In this document: positions 1 through 8,069 of the stretch, one piece after another
Numbering within the stretch: position 1 is the stretch's first letter
Layout: the number at the start of each line of letters is the position of its first letter
Source of the DNA: Vicinamibacterales bacterium
Lineage (GTDB): Bacteria; Acidobacteriota; Vicinamibacteria; Vicinamibacterales; UBA8438
Direction of reading: 5' to 3'
Assembly (NCBI GenBank): GCA_958296065.1
Contig: CATQHX010000021.1
Location: 62,001-126,000 of the forward strand
Length of the DNA: 64,000 bases
Notes under the pieces: model-generated
Seen by the model: the letters and a program-made list of their open reading frames with translations, nothing else
Database searches by the model: none
Told to the model about the DNA's origin: nothing
Made by a program: the position numbers and the translations under genes

Positions 1-539
1 AGCGGGGCGATGGCGTGTTCGACAAGTCGATCGCGGGTCTGCGGAAGCTGAACGCTGCCGGCTACGGCGATGGGACCTCCGGGCTGCGCCTGGTACTGGT
101 GACCAACCCGGTCGGGGCGTACCTGCCGGCGGGGCAGGCGTCGTTGGAGCGGGAGTGGAAACGCGAGCTCGATCGGCTGTACGGCGTCCGGTTCGACGCG
201 CTCCATACGATTACCAACATGCCGATCAGCCGCTTCCTGGAGTGGCTGGTCGACTCGTCCAACCTGGAACGCTACATGGAGCGGCTGGTAGCGAGCTACA
301 ACCCGGCGGCGGCGCACGGGGTGATGTGCCGCAACACCCTGTCCGTCGGGTGGGACGGGGTGCTCTACGACTGCGATTTCAATCAGATGCTCGACATGCC
401 GGTCGAGCCCGGCGTTCCGCGGCACATCGCCGATTTCGATCTCGCCGCCCTCGAAGCACGGTCAATCGTCGTCGACCGTCACTGTTTCGGCTGTACCGCC
501 GGGGCCGGTTCGAGCTGCTCCGGCGCGACCGTGGCGTAG
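1..539 (+). CDS. arsS: ArsS-like radical SAM protein, C-terminal part (cut by window edge)
   Basis: The frame is open from base 3, so this is the 3' part of a longer gene; an in-frame GTG at 15 is internal. The visible ~178 residues match the C-terminal region of the arsenosugar-biosynthesis radical SAM family (ArsS, DUF3641). The matching features are the MCRNTLSVGWDG block followed by YDCDFNQML, and the terminal cysteine cluster HCFGCTAGAGSSC, which in this family belongs to auxiliary Fe-S cluster binding. The radical SAM CxxxCxxC core lies outside the window. ArsS enzymes are thought to act on methylated arsenic during arsenosugar formation; that role is family knowledge, not shown here. 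The next gene is convergent. Confidence is good for the family and moderate for the substrate. Confidence 0.75.
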   Translation, partial: RGDGVFDKSIAGLRKLNAAGYGDGTSGLRLVLVTNPVGAYLPAGQASLEREWKRELDRLYGVRFDALHTITNMPISRFLEWLVDSSNLERYMERLVASYNPAAAHGVMCRNTLSVGWDGVLYDCDFNQMLDMPVEPGVPRHIADFDLAALEARSIVVDRHCFGCTAGAGSSCSGATVA

Positions 540-604
540 ACGCAGCGTTCCGAGCCGCTCCGCCGACTGCCGACCCCGCGTTTCAGCCGGAAGCTCCACG
601 TCCA

Positions 605-645
605 CCAAAGAAGAAAGCCGGGGGACCCCAAGGCCCGCCCGGCTC
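605..645 (-). terminator. Intrinsic terminator of the molybdopterin oxidoreductase gene
   Basis: A 7-bp perfect stem (616-622 with 638-644, AGCCGGG/CCCGGCT) is followed on the minus strand by TTTCTTCTTT. It lies about 60 bases past the stop of the leftward gene ending at 707. On the plus strand the tail is not T-rich, so it mainly serves the minus gene. Confidence 0.6.
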
Positions 646-706
646 TTGTGAAGTGTGCGTATCGGCGGCCGGCGCCGCCAGGTCCGCGGACACGAATCGC
701 AGACTC

Positions 707-1873
707 CTACGCGATGATCACGTTGCGCGGGAATTGTCCGTGGGCCTCGAGGAACGTCAACTGGTTCGCGAGTTCCTCGGCCGTCGACTGGATGTTGCCA
801 TTGACGTCGGTCACGCGGGAGACGACCGTGTGCTCGCCGGGGGTGGCGCCCTCCCAGCGGTGGTTGAAGAACTTCCAGCCGTACTTCTCGCGCATCGTCT
901 CCGGGTCGAGGGTTGCCGCCTGCCACTCGCCGTCGTCGATCTTCACCTCGACCCGCTCGATCGGCGTGCCGTCGTTCAGCACGACGCCGAAGATGTTGTG
1001 GGCGCCGTCGACCGCGGTGACGCGGGCGATGTACGATTTCAGATTCATCGTCGAGATGGCGGTCTCGACCCACTTCATTTCGCCGTTGATCACTTGGCCC
1101 TTGAGCGTCCGGTACGAACGGGCCTGCCAGCGGCCGAGGTACTGGTCCTTCTGCACGTGGATCTCGGCGACCCACTTGACGTTCGGTGCGCCGTACCAGC
1201 CGGGGACCAGCAACCGCAACGGACGTCCCTGGTGCTCCGAGAGCGGCTCGCCGTTCAGCGCGTAGGCGAGAAGCGGCTCGTCCGACAGCGCCTGATCCCG
1301 TTCGAGGCTCCGGCCGTACTGCTGCTCGACGTTGAACGGACGGCCGCGCCAGATTACTTCCTCCTCGCCACGGTCGGCGCCGAAGAAAACGAACTCGCGC
1401 GCCGCGTCCTGCACGCCCGCCCGCTGCAGCACCGTGCGCAGCGAGACGCCGGTCCAGCGGCCGTTGCTCGACAGGCCGTTCAGCGGGCCCCGGTTGCCGG
1501 AGCACTCGAAGCCGAAGACCAGGTCGCGGCTCGGCATGGCGCGCAGGTCGTCCATCGACAGCTCCAGCGCCGTGTCGACCAGACCGGAAACACGCAGGCG
1601 GTACGCGTCCACGTCCACGTTGGGGTGGCCGTAGTGCTGCGTCGTGAAGAACTGATCATTCGGCGTGAACGGGCCGTCGATCTGGCGGACGTCGATGATC
1701 CGCCGCTCGGCGTCGCGGATCCACTGCACGTCGTCCGACACGTCGGTGAACTGCATGAGCGTCTCGCCCTGCGCGAGTGCGGGAAATGCCCATTCGGGCA
1801 CGCCGATCACGCCGAGCCCCGCCATCGCCAAGCCGCCCTTGAGTACCTCTCGACGGGTGGTTTCTTTCGCCAT
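707..1873 (-). CDS. Tat-exported sulfite oxidase-like molybdopterin oxidoreductase
   Basis: The 388-residue protein begins with a twin-arginine signal (MAKETTRREVLKGG, cleavage likely after PALA near residue 34). It then has an Oxidored_molyb domain with the cofactor-ligating cysteine in GFECSGNRGP (Cys124), and a C-terminal Mo-co dimerisation domain from about residue 250. No heme motif is present, so electrons would have to go to a separate carrier. The start was taken at ATG 1873 because an AAGGGGC-type ribosome site precedes it and the Tat motif then sits at the N-terminus; an upstream in-frame start at 1906 would put 11 residues before it. Sulfite is the usual substrate of characterised relatives, but many members act on other sulfur or nitrogen compounds, so the substrate is left open. 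Confidence 0.88.
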   Translation of the reverse strand: MAKETTRREVLKGGLAMAGLGVIGVPEWAFPALAQGETLMQFTDVSDDVQWIRDAERRIIDVRQIDGPFTPNDQFFTTQHYGHPNVDVDAYRLRVSGLVDTALELSMDDLRAMPSRDLVFGFECSGNRGPLNGLSSNGRWTGVSLRTVLQRAGVQDAAREFVFFGADRGEEEVIWRGRPFNVEQQYGRSLERDQALSDEPLLAYALNGEPLSEHQGRPLRLLVPGWYGAPNVKWVAEIHVQKDQYLGRWQARSYRTLKGQVINGEMKWVETAISTMNLKSYIARVTAVDGAHNIFGVVLNDGTPIERVEVKIDDGEWQAATLDPETMREKYGWKFFNHRWEGATPGEHTVVSRVTDVNGNIQSTAEELANQLTFLEAHGQFPRNVIIA

Positions 1874-2201
1874 CTTTGCCCCTTGTCCCTTTCCGCACAC
1901 GGCCACGTGTTCGAGAACCGTTGCCCGTTCCGCACTCCTGCCGTTGCGGGCGGAATCCGGACAGTCGATCTTTGACCAACTATCTTATCGGGAGACCCTT
2001 GGACCCGCAACCGAACGCGCGCGTCGGTGCCTGGGCAGACCGCGCGAACCGCGCCGGGTTCTTCCGGCCGACGCCGGACACGCGCCGCGTTGCGCGGAAG
2101 CGCCAAGTGCGGGAAGATGCACGGAACGAGTGTCCGGCATCGGGAGCCGGGTATGCCGGTGTGCCGGTGCGGAATCCGATGTCCGGCGGGAGGTGACCAT
2201 C
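1874..2201. other. Divergent intergenic region, 328 bases
   Basis: This lies between two divergent signal-peptide genes and contains no supportable gene. The one AT-rich patch, around 1970-1990, carries the possible leftward promoter listed separately. The right end carries a GGAGG ribosome site for the gene at 2202. Confidence 0.6.
1982..2010 (-). promoter_or_regulatory. Possible sigma-70-type promoter for the molybdopterin oxidoreductase
   Basis: On the minus strand TTGCGG (2010-2005) is separated by 17 bases from TAAGAT (1987-1982), in the only AT-rich patch of this intergenic region. A start near 1975 would give a leader of about 100 bases. This is pattern matching only. Confidence 0.3.
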
Positions 2202-3194
2202 ATGCAGTCTCGATACTTCGCGGTCTCATTGGTAGTGCTGGCGATGGTGGCCTGGGCGGCAACAGCGGCGTTCGGACAGAACGCGGACCCGTGGGAGCCG
2301 CCGCGCACCCCGGAGGGCCGGCCCGACCTGCAGGGGGTCTGGCTGAACAACGTCGCCACGCCTCTTGAGCGGCTGCCGGAGCTGGCCGATCGCTCGCACC
2401 TGACCCGGGAGGAAGTGGCGACCCTGACGGCGCGCGCCGAGCGCATCTTCCAGAACGGCCGTAGCGCGTTCGCGACGCCCGAGAGCGCATTCCGCGCGGC
2501 GCTGCGGAACGTCGAGACCTACATCGCGTGGTCGACCAGCAGCTCGATCGGGATGGTCGACGTCACGTTCAGCGACCGGACGTCGCTCGTGGTCGACCCG
2601 CCAGACGGGCGGATACCGGCGCTCACCCCGGCGGCCGAGGCGCGCGAGGCGGCGGTCGACGACGGCTGGGAGTTCAAGACCGGGCCGGAAGATCTCAACA
2701 GCATCCACCGCTGCATCACGACCGGGGTGCCGCGGCTCGGCGGCAACTTCGGCGCCGGACCGTACACCTTCTACCAGATAGTCCAGACGCCGACGCACCT
2801 GGCCTTCATCAGCGAGGCATTCCACGACGCGCGGATTATTCCGATCGGCGACCAGCCTCACGTGCCGGCAGGGATCCGCCAGTGGAACGGCGACTCCCGC
2901 GGGCGCTGGGAGGGCGATACGCTCGTCGTGGAGACGACGAATTTCTCGTCCAACAGCTACTACCAGGGATCCACCGACGGCCTGCATCTGGTAGAGCGGT
3001 TCACGCGCACCGGGCCGGACACGCTGGCGTACAACGTCACGCTGACCGATCCCGAGACCTGGGCGTCGTCGTGGACCGCGGAGGTGCCGCTGCAGCGGCG
3101 CGACCAGCCGATCTACGAGTTCGCCTGCCACGAGGGCAACTACTCGATCGTGGGGATGCTGCGGACCGCCCGCCTGGAGGACGCGACCCGTTGA
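2202..3194 (+). CDS. Secreted PDLQG-family protein (paralog 1)
   Basis: The 330-residue protein has a Sec signal (residues 1-25, ending TAAFGQ) and then the family blocks in order. These are PDLQGVWLNN near residue 43, the TPLERL element, a TSLVVDPPDGRIPAL block, a central cysteine in IHRCITTGVP, a DSRGRWEGDTLVVETTNF block, an ERFTRTGPDTL block, and the terminal FACHEGNY motif with its Cys-His pair. ATG 2202 was chosen because GGGAGG lies 8 bases upstream and the signal peptide then begins at residue 1. No enzymatic function is established for the family as far as I know. The conserved Cys, His, Glu and Asp positions are compatible with metal or cofactor binding, but this is conjecture. The stop abuts the convergent RES toxin gene: the two stop codons share the palindrome TGATCA. 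Confidence 0.85.
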   Translation: MQSRYFAVSLVVLAMVAWAATAAFGQNADPWEPPRTPEGRPDLQGVWLNNVATPLERLPELADRSHLTREEVATLTARAERIFQNGRSAFATPESAFRAALRNVETYIAWSTSSSIGMVDVTFSDRTSLVVDPPDGRIPALTPAAEAREAAVDDGWEFKTGPEDLNSIHRCITTGVPRLGGNFGAGPYTFYQIVQTPTHLAFISEAFHDARIIPIGDQPHVPAGIRQWNGDSRGRWEGDTLVVETTNFSSNSYYQGSTDGLHLVERFTRTGPDTLAYNVTLTDPETWASSWTAEVPLQRRDQPIYEFACHEGNYSIVGMLRTARLEDATR

Positions 3195-3722
3195 TCATTC
3201 GAGGGGGCGAACCGCCGCGAGCAACGCCTGGTCGGGTTGTCCGGCGGCGGTTGCTCGCCAACCGATCAGGTCCGGTCGCCGCCCGAAGAGGACGTATACG
3301 ACGCCGTCACGCGGCGCTCCGGGTTGAAGGCCGCCATCCACGCGCCAACCGCGCGCCGCCCCGGGGAGTAGGGCGGCGGAAGGGGCCTCCAGTCCGTCTG
3401 CGCCCAATCCGCGTTGTCGGCTCGCTTCGGTCCGGCATGCGGGATAGGATGCATAACCGCCGGTGAGCACTTCCAGAGGCAGATCGGGCTTCGCATGCTG
3501 CTGGTGTCCGAGGTCGACGGCCCAGAGGGCGTGCCGGATCGTCGCCAGATCTTCGGGATCTGTGATCTCTTCATGGCGCAGGAACTCCGCCCACGCGCCG
3601 TCCGGCGTATCGCAGAAGTAGTGCACAGGGCCGTCGCCCGCCGCGTGCCATCGCGCGGCGGGTTGCTCGGGCCCTTCCCAAAGGAACGGATAGCGCGGGT
3701 CCGCGTGCCGGAAGCCGATCAT
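3195..3722 (-). CDS. RES-domain toxin of a type II toxin-antitoxin module
   Basis: About 175 residues, with the RES-fold pattern: early arginines (GFRHADPRYPF), a WHAAGDGPVHYF strand, and the conserved acidic helix WAEFLRHEE. RES toxins such as those of the RES/Xre systems degrade or modify NAD+ and so arrest growth; this is family knowledge. The gene sits directly downstream of its partner antitoxin. An in-frame GTG at 3728 would give a 4-base GTGA overlap with the antitoxin stop, while the ATG at 3722 starts two bases after that stop. The ATG was kept, and the GTG is a real alternative. Translational coupling is likely either way. Confidence 0.82.
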   Translation of the reverse strand: MIGFRHADPRYPFLWEGPEQPAARWHAAGDGPVHYFCDTPDGAWAEFLRHEEITDPEDLATIRHALWAVDLGHQQHAKPDLPLEVLTGGYASYPACRTEASRQRGLGADGLEAPSAALLPGAARGWRVDGGLQPGAPRDGVVYVLFGRRPDLIGWRATAAGQPDQALLAAVRPLE

Positions 3723-3724
3723 GA

Positions 3725-4360
3725 TCACGTGGCCGGCGATGCGGTTAGGGCGTTCGCCAGATCGCGCACCTGCCGGGGATCCGGATCCTCTGGTCGCCAC
3801 CCCGAGGTGAGGATGTCGGCGGGAGCACGGTTCCCGAGCACGGTGCGCGGACGGACGAACCAGCGGCGAATGCCGGCGTCGTTGTAGGCGCCCGCCAGAT
3901 CCCCAACGATCAGCGCCAGCACGTGGAGGCGGACGCCAACGTCGTCCGGCGTCGCCCGCGCCCCGGACTGGTATCGGCGAAGACTCACCGTGGAAATGTC
4001 CAGCAGACGAGCGAGCAGGGCAGGTCCAAGCACGCGCTGCAACGCCGGCCACTCTGCAGCGGGTACTGGTGACGCTTCCAGAGCCTCGTTGACGTGTTCG
4101 AGCATTGTGCGGAACCGATTCGGTTCCAGTGCCGTCGCGGGGGCGTGGCCGACGAAGAGACCTTGCCCGATGCCCGCCCGGGAAACGTCTCTGGCCACCC
4201 GTTCCCATTCCGCCAGATCGAGACGATCGATTGCTCGCGGGGCGAGCAGACCCATCGCATCTGCGCGCATCACGACCGAGATCCCGAGTCGGGCGGTATC
4301 CGGACTGTCGAATGGACTCTGGATGGATTGAATATAGATGTCCGCCATTTGTCCGATCAT
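3725..4360 (-). CDS. Xre/MbcA/ParS-type antitoxin of the RES module
   Basis: About 211 residues. The middle carries a helix-turn-helix (LLARLLDISTVSLRRYQSG) and the C-terminus the toxin-binding domain typical of Xre/MbcA/ParS antitoxins, ending in GAYNDAGIRRWFVRPRTVLG, then a Trp-Pro-Glu-Asp stretch. Antitoxins of this class repress their own promoter and block the RES active site. The N-terminus (MADIYIQSIQSPF) is uncertain: ATG 4360 and ATG 4348 are both in frame and neither has a strong ribosome site. The open frame continues to 4684, but the added sequence looks like noncoding GC-rich translation. It forms an operon with the RES gene. Confidence 0.78.
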   Translation of the reverse strand: MIGQMADIYIQSIQSPFDSPDTARLGISVVMRADAMGLLAPRAIDRLDLAEWERVARDVSRAGIGQGLFVGHAPATALEPNRFRTMLEHVNEALEASPVPAAEWPALQRVLGPALLARLLDISTVSLRRYQSGARATPDDVGVRLHVLALIVGDLAGAYNDAGIRRWFVRPRTVLGNRAPADILTSGWRPEDPDPRQVRDLANALTASPAT

Positions 4361-4440
4361 ATACCGATCGCACTTCAGGGCGTCGGTCGGCTCCCGCCGC
4401 ACGGAATCGCCGCTGTCGTGGTGTTGCCGATGTACGCGGT

Positions 4441-4464
4441 CTCGGCCGCCCCCCCCCGGCCGAG
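4441..4464. repeat. Perfect 8-bp hairpin with an eight-C loop
   Basis: CTCGGCCG (4441-4448) is followed by eight C residues and then by the exact reverse complement CGGCCGAG (4457-4464). A homopolymer loop like this is prone to slippage. It lies upstream of the antitoxin gene, whose start is near 4348-4360. Confidence 0.55.
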
Positions 4465-4771
4465 AGACTCCAGCGACGGAAGCGACGTAGTGGTCGACCC
4501 TGTCGTCTACGGCGCGCGATCTACCAGGTGGCTTGTTTGTGTACGCCCGGGGCGATGTAAACGACGTGGTGCATCGGGTGCGCCACGCCGGCAAGCGACT
4601 GGAGGTCGCTACGCTGGACTTGTCCGGGAAAATCGAGAATCTACGTGAGCGCGTCCAGATACTGGCGAACAGAGTGCGTTCCATGCGAGGTGAGGGTCGC
4701 CGCCGGATACACGCCGCGTGACGCAGAACGGCGTCGCAGGTGCCTTCGGCAGGACCACACCGTCGGGCGTA

Positions 4772-4810
4772 CAGAAGAAAGCCCGCGAGACCGGACCGGC
4801 CTCGCGGGTT
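4772..4810 (-). terminator. Intrinsic terminator of the 7917-4830 operon
   Basis: The stem CCCGCGAG (4782-4789)/CTCGCGGG (4801-4808), with a further CCGG/CCGG pairing inside, is followed on the minus strand by CTTTCTTCT. It sits about 20 bases after the DUF6152 stop. Confidence 0.8.
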
Positions 4811-4829
4811 TCGGTGAGAGAACCAGATT

Positions 4830-5264
4830 CTATTCCGGCTCGGTCGGGTCCCTGCCGTCGCGCGGGGCGCCGGTCCCGGACGATCCGGCGAAGAGCCGCG
4901 TGCCGTCGGGGAACGTCACGTCACGGCCGTTGGCGCGGAACGCGCCGTCGATGGCCTGGTAGCCCTCGACGAGCACCTCGATGCCGGGGGTGACCGAGTC
5001 ACGACGCCAGCCGCGGCGGACGAGGGCGCCGGGCGGGCCGGCCTCGATCATCCAGCTTTCGACCGTGCCGTCATCCCTGGTCACGTCGATGTGCAGCCAG
5101 GCGTGCGGGTTGATCCACTCCATCCTGGTGATCGTGCCCCGCAGCGCGACCGGCTTCGTCGCGTCGAACTCGGCCGAGAACGCATGATGCGCGAGCGCCG
5201 AGCCGCCCGCCACCAGGATCGCGAGCGCGATGCCCGCCAGTGCCAATACCAATCTGTTACGCAT
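4830..5264 (-). CDS. DUF6152 family secreted protein
   Basis: This 144-residue protein has a Sec signal ending SALA and a mature N-terminus HHAFSAEFD, the hallmark of DUF6152. It continues with LRGTITRMEWINPHAWLHID, a small beta-barrel-like domain that probably sits in the periplasm. The function of the family is unknown. The paired histidines exposed at the mature N-terminus could bind a metal, which is inference. It is the last gene of a three-gene leftward operon, 48 bases after the VOC-PDLQG fusion, and is followed by a strong terminator. A second DUF6152 gene lies at 46967 next to another member of the PDLQG superfamily. Confidence 0.85.
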   Translation of the reverse strand: MRNRLVLALAGIALAILVAGGSALAHHAFSAEFDATKPVALRGTITRMEWINPHAWLHIDVTRDDGTVESWMIEAGPPGALVRRGWRRDSVTPGIEVLVEGYQAIDGAFRANGRDVTFPDGTRLFAGSSGTGAPRDGRDPTEPE

Positions 5265-5312
5265 CGTTGATACCTCGTTGTCGCTACTGTCGCGAATGCG
5301 TGGCGGCCGATT

Positions 5313-7076
5313 CTACCGGCCGGCGGCCTCCGCTGCCTCGCGGTCGCGCGCCCGTGCGCCGCTCAGGATGTTGAACATGCCGTAGTTGCCCTCGTGGCAG
5401 GCGTACTCGACCAGCTCGTACTGCTCGTCGTCCATGTCGTACGTGAAGCGGCCTGTGAAGGGCGCCGTCCAGACGACGGGATCGTCCACCGTGAACTGGT
5501 ACTCGAGGCGCGTCGGGCTGATCCGCGTGAACCGCTCGGTCAGGATCATGTCCGGACTCGACCCGCGGAACGACGCCCGTGCATTGAGGTTGGTCGTCTC
5601 GACCACCAGCGTGTCGCCGTCCCAGCGGCCCTGCGCGCTCCCGAGCCACGAGGTGAGCGTCGGTCCGTCCTTCGGCCGCGACGTCGTCGGGACGACCCGG
5701 GTTTCGTGGATCATCTCTTTCTGGATGGCGACGAAGCCGGGGCCCTGGTAGATCTGCAGGCCGTTGTTGTAGACCCCCGGGAACATCAGCGACGGCAGTC
5801 CGCGCGTGATGCAGCGGACGAACGGAGTCGCCTCTTCCGGACCCGCGATGTTGCTGTTGGTGTAGCGGCCGCGATCGAAGGCGAGCTGGGCGGCGCGGCG
5901 CTCGCCCTCCGAGGTCAACGCCGGAATCCGGCCGTCGGGCGGATCGACGATCATCGCCACCTGCGTGGACGGCGCGTTCGGGTCGTACCCCAGGGTCGTG
6001 TCGCGCCACTCCCGCTCGTAGCCCCAGATGCTGCCGAGGGTGCCGCGCTCGCGGCGCGCCGCCGCCTGCTCCGGCGTCAGGCTCTCGATGTCGGCCAGGT
6101 CCTCGGGCCGCTCGAGCGGGATGCCGTGCGACGCGTTGCCGGTCCAGACGCCCTGCAGATCGGGTTCGTCCCACGGCGTGCGCGGGGTGTCGTAGGGTTC
6201 GGTCACGTCCACGAACACCGGCGCGATGCTTGTCGTGTCCACCCCTGCGAAGCCGGTCTCGACCATCGCCAGCCGGACGTTGTCGGGCGCATAGATGAAG
6301 GCGCGCCGCGCCGCGGACCGGCCGTTCTCCGGCACCACGGGCTCTTCCTGGAACTCGACACCGGCCGCACGCAGCTCGGCGGAGGCGGCATCGATGTCGT
6401 CGACGACGAAGCCGATGTGGTCGACGGCCCGGCCCTGGGTGGTGGCCGGCGTACCCTCGGGATGCTCGGAAGCGAAGACCCAGACGCTCCCGAACCGCAC
6501 GCCTTCGTCCGCGTCCGCGTGCACGGCCCGTTCACCGCCGAACATCTGCTCGTACCAGGCGAGGGTCGCCTGCGGGTCGGTCGCGCTCAGGTGGACGTGG
6601 TGGAAGCCGACGTTCTCCTGATCCTCGACCAGCTCGATCCGGGTCCCCCAGGGATCGAAGATGTAGCCGTGCAGGTAGCCGCCGGTGGCCTCGCGCAGCG
6701 TCGCGCCGCCAGGGAAGCGTTGCAGCCGCACGCCGGAGCCTCGGACGCCGATCGATTCGAGGTCGGCCATCTTCGCCGTCAGGTCGGCGTACGAGAAGCC
6801 GATGTGGTTGACGCCGGTTCCCTGCGTGCTGCCCATGGTCGGCTGCGGGACGAAGGTCACCTCGACGCCGAAACAGTCGGCCGTATCGTCGCGGTCCGCC
6901 ACCGCCTCGCAGCCGAGGTGCTCCGAGTACCAGCGCACCGACTCGGGCGGTGCTGACGAGGTGATGCTGACGTGGTTGTAGTCGGCCTCCGCCGCCCGGA
7001 TTTCACCCGGGGCCGCACCGACCAGCACTCCCACGGCGAGGAGCACGAGCGCAACGCGTGTCGATTTCAGTGTCAT
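5313..7076 (-). CDS. Secreted fusion: two VOC (glyoxalase-type) domains plus a PDLQG domain
   Basis: The 587-residue protein has a Sec signal (1-29) and three parts. VOC domain 1 (about 31-152) shows His35, His91 and Glu148, and VOC domain 2 (about 157-278) shows His160/162, His220 and Glu273; both match the metal-ligand pattern of the glyoxalase/dioxygenase superfamily. A complete PDLQG domain follows (about 295-587; EPDLQGVWTG, DPPDGRIPAL, GRWDGDTLVVETTNL, YACHEGNY). The N-terminal half alone would be a normal two-domain VOC protein, so the fusion ties a small-molecule metalloenzyme fold to the uncharacterised family. It lies in the middle of a leftward operon, 31 bases after the upstream gene. 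The start is ATG 7076 with the signal peptide directly behind it. The substrate is unknown. Confidence 0.88.
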   Translation of the reverse strand: MTLKSTRVALVLLAVGVLVGAAPGEIRAAEADYNHVSITSSAPPESVRWYSEHLGCEAVADRDDTADCFGVEVTFVPQPTMGSTQGTGVNHIGFSYADLTAKMADLESIGVRGSGVRLQRFPGGATLREATGGYLHGYIFDPWGTRIELVEDQENVGFHHVHLSATDPQATLAWYEQMFGGERAVHADADEGVRFGSVWVFASEHPEGTPATTQGRAVDHIGFVVDDIDAASAELRAAGVEFQEEPVVPENGRSAARRAFIYAPDNVRLAMVETGFAGVDTTSIAPVFVDVTEPYDTPRTPWDEPDLQGVWTGNASHGIPLERPEDLADIESLTPEQAAARRERGTLGSIWGYEREWRDTTLGYDPNAPSTQVAMIVDPPDGRIPALTSEGERRAAQLAFDRGRYTNSNIAGPEEATPFVRCITRGLPSLMFPGVYNNGLQIYQGPGFVAIQKEMIHETRVVPTTSRPKDGPTLTSWLGSAQGRWDGDTLVVETTNLNARASFRGSSPDMILTERFTRISPTRLEYQFTVDDPVVWTAPFTGRFTYDMDDEQYELVEYACHEGNYGMFNILSGARARDREAAEAAGR

Positions 7077-7107
7077 GGCGCGATTCCTCCGTAGTCTGTC
7101 GACCGAT

Positions 7108-7917
7108 TTAGCGGGTCGGCTCCCTGCGCAGATGCCCGTACAGCAAGTCTTCCGAATACTCGATGCACTTGAACTCCAGCACCCGTGCGTTTTCCTCCAG
7201 CCGGCGATAGAGCAGCAGGCTGATGTCCCACGGCCGGGTGAACACGGTGGGATCCTCGACCGTGGCCTCGTAACGGATCACGTTCGGTCCCATGGGCGTA
7301 TAGCGTTCCTGAACTCGCAACTGGTTGCTGGCGAAGTTGCCGGCGCGGTCGAACCACGCCTCGCCGAGGAAGCCCTCCGCGTCCACGACCAGCGTGTCGT
7401 CCTCCCACCGGCCGTGCGAGCGCCCCATCCAACTGTCCAGCGGCGGCGCCTCGGGGTCGTCCTTGTCCATGTGGATGGTGCGGTTCGCGTCCGCGAAGCC
7501 GTAGATCATCAGGATCTTGCGATCGCCCTGGATGATCTGCATCGGGTACGGCAGATAGGTGGCGCGCGGCACGCCCGGCATGAAGCACTTGGCCTCGGGG
7601 TCGGCGCTCATGCGGTTGGCGAAGTTCTCGTCCCGCCGTTGCCGCGCCTCGTCCTGGTAGGGGATCGCGCCGCCGACGACCACGCCCTGCCCGGGCGGGA
7701 TCGCGCCGATGGCGCCGAGATCGGGATGTCCGGGACCGGAGGGATGGTCCTCGAGATTCCAGTTCGCCGAGCTCATCGTCTGCCAGACGCCGTTCAGGTC
7801 CGGCCGGTCGTCCCAGGTGCGCGGCGCGTCGCCGCTCTGCGCCAAGGCCGGCGCCGCGATGGCCAGGACGATGGCGGCGACCCCGGCGGTGATGCGGAAG
7901 GTATGCGTCTTCGTCAT
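7108..7917 (-). CDS. Secreted variant PDLQG-family protein (paralog 3)
   Basis: About 269 residues, shorter than the other members. A signal peptide (ending ALAQ) precedes DRPDLNGVWQT, then FMPGVPRATYLPYP, a GRSHGRWEDDTLVVDAEGF block and a C-terminal FKCIEYSEDLLYGHLRR in place of CHEGNY. It therefore belongs to the same superfamily but to a distinct branch in which the terminal Cys-His-Glu motif is altered. ATG 7917 was preferred over an in-frame GTG at 7929 because the signal peptide fits it better; neither has a strong ribosome site. It is the first gene of the operon leading to the VOC fusion and DUF6152. Its function is unknown. Confidence 0.8.
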   Translation of the reverse strand: MTKTHTFRITAGVAAIVLAIAAPALAQSGDAPRTWDDRPDLNGVWQTMSSANWNLEDHPSGPGHPDLGAIGAIPPGQGVVVGGAIPYQDEARQRRDENFANRMSADPEAKCFMPGVPRATYLPYPMQIIQGDRKILMIYGFADANRTIHMDKDDPEAPPLDSWMGRSHGRWEDDTLVVDAEGFLGEAWFDRAGNFASNQLRVQERYTPMGPNVIRYEATVEDPTVFTRPWDISLLLYRRLEENARVLEFKCIEYSEDLLYGHLRREPTR

Positions 7918-8069
7918 GTGTCGAGGCACTCTGTCACTGGGAGATCCTGTTCTCCCGGCTGTACATGAAACAACCTGTTCGCCGCCGCGCGACGCTCAGG
8001 ACCATCGGATTCGGTAATGATACCAGCGACAGGGCCCGGTAGCGAAAGCCGGCCTCCATTCCAGCGGTT

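Larger units (their letters stand above)
4361..4829. other. Intergenic region, about 470 bases, with a C-loop hairpin
   Basis: No gene is supported here. A 62-residue plus-strand frame (4533-4721) with a coiled-coil-like composition has neither a ribosome site nor a recognisable family. The region holds the hairpin at 4441-4464 and, at its right end, the terminator of the leftward operon. Confidence 0.5.

Noticed and set aside
155..1975. A 606-residue open frame on the plus strand across the sulfite-oxidase-like gene
   Set aside because: Arg/Ala/Pro-rich composition with no domain; it is the antisense shadow of a clear minus-strand gene. The same applies to the 909-residue frame at 32906-35635 and the 790-residue frame at 21573-23945.
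1972..2000. TTGACC as a -35 box for the rightward PDLQG gene
   Set aside because: No acceptable -10 at 16-18 bases; the same AT-rich patch fits a leftward promoter better.
4533..4721. 62-residue plus-strand frame with a coiled-coil look
   Set aside because: No ribosome site, no family, and no neighbour that would explain it.
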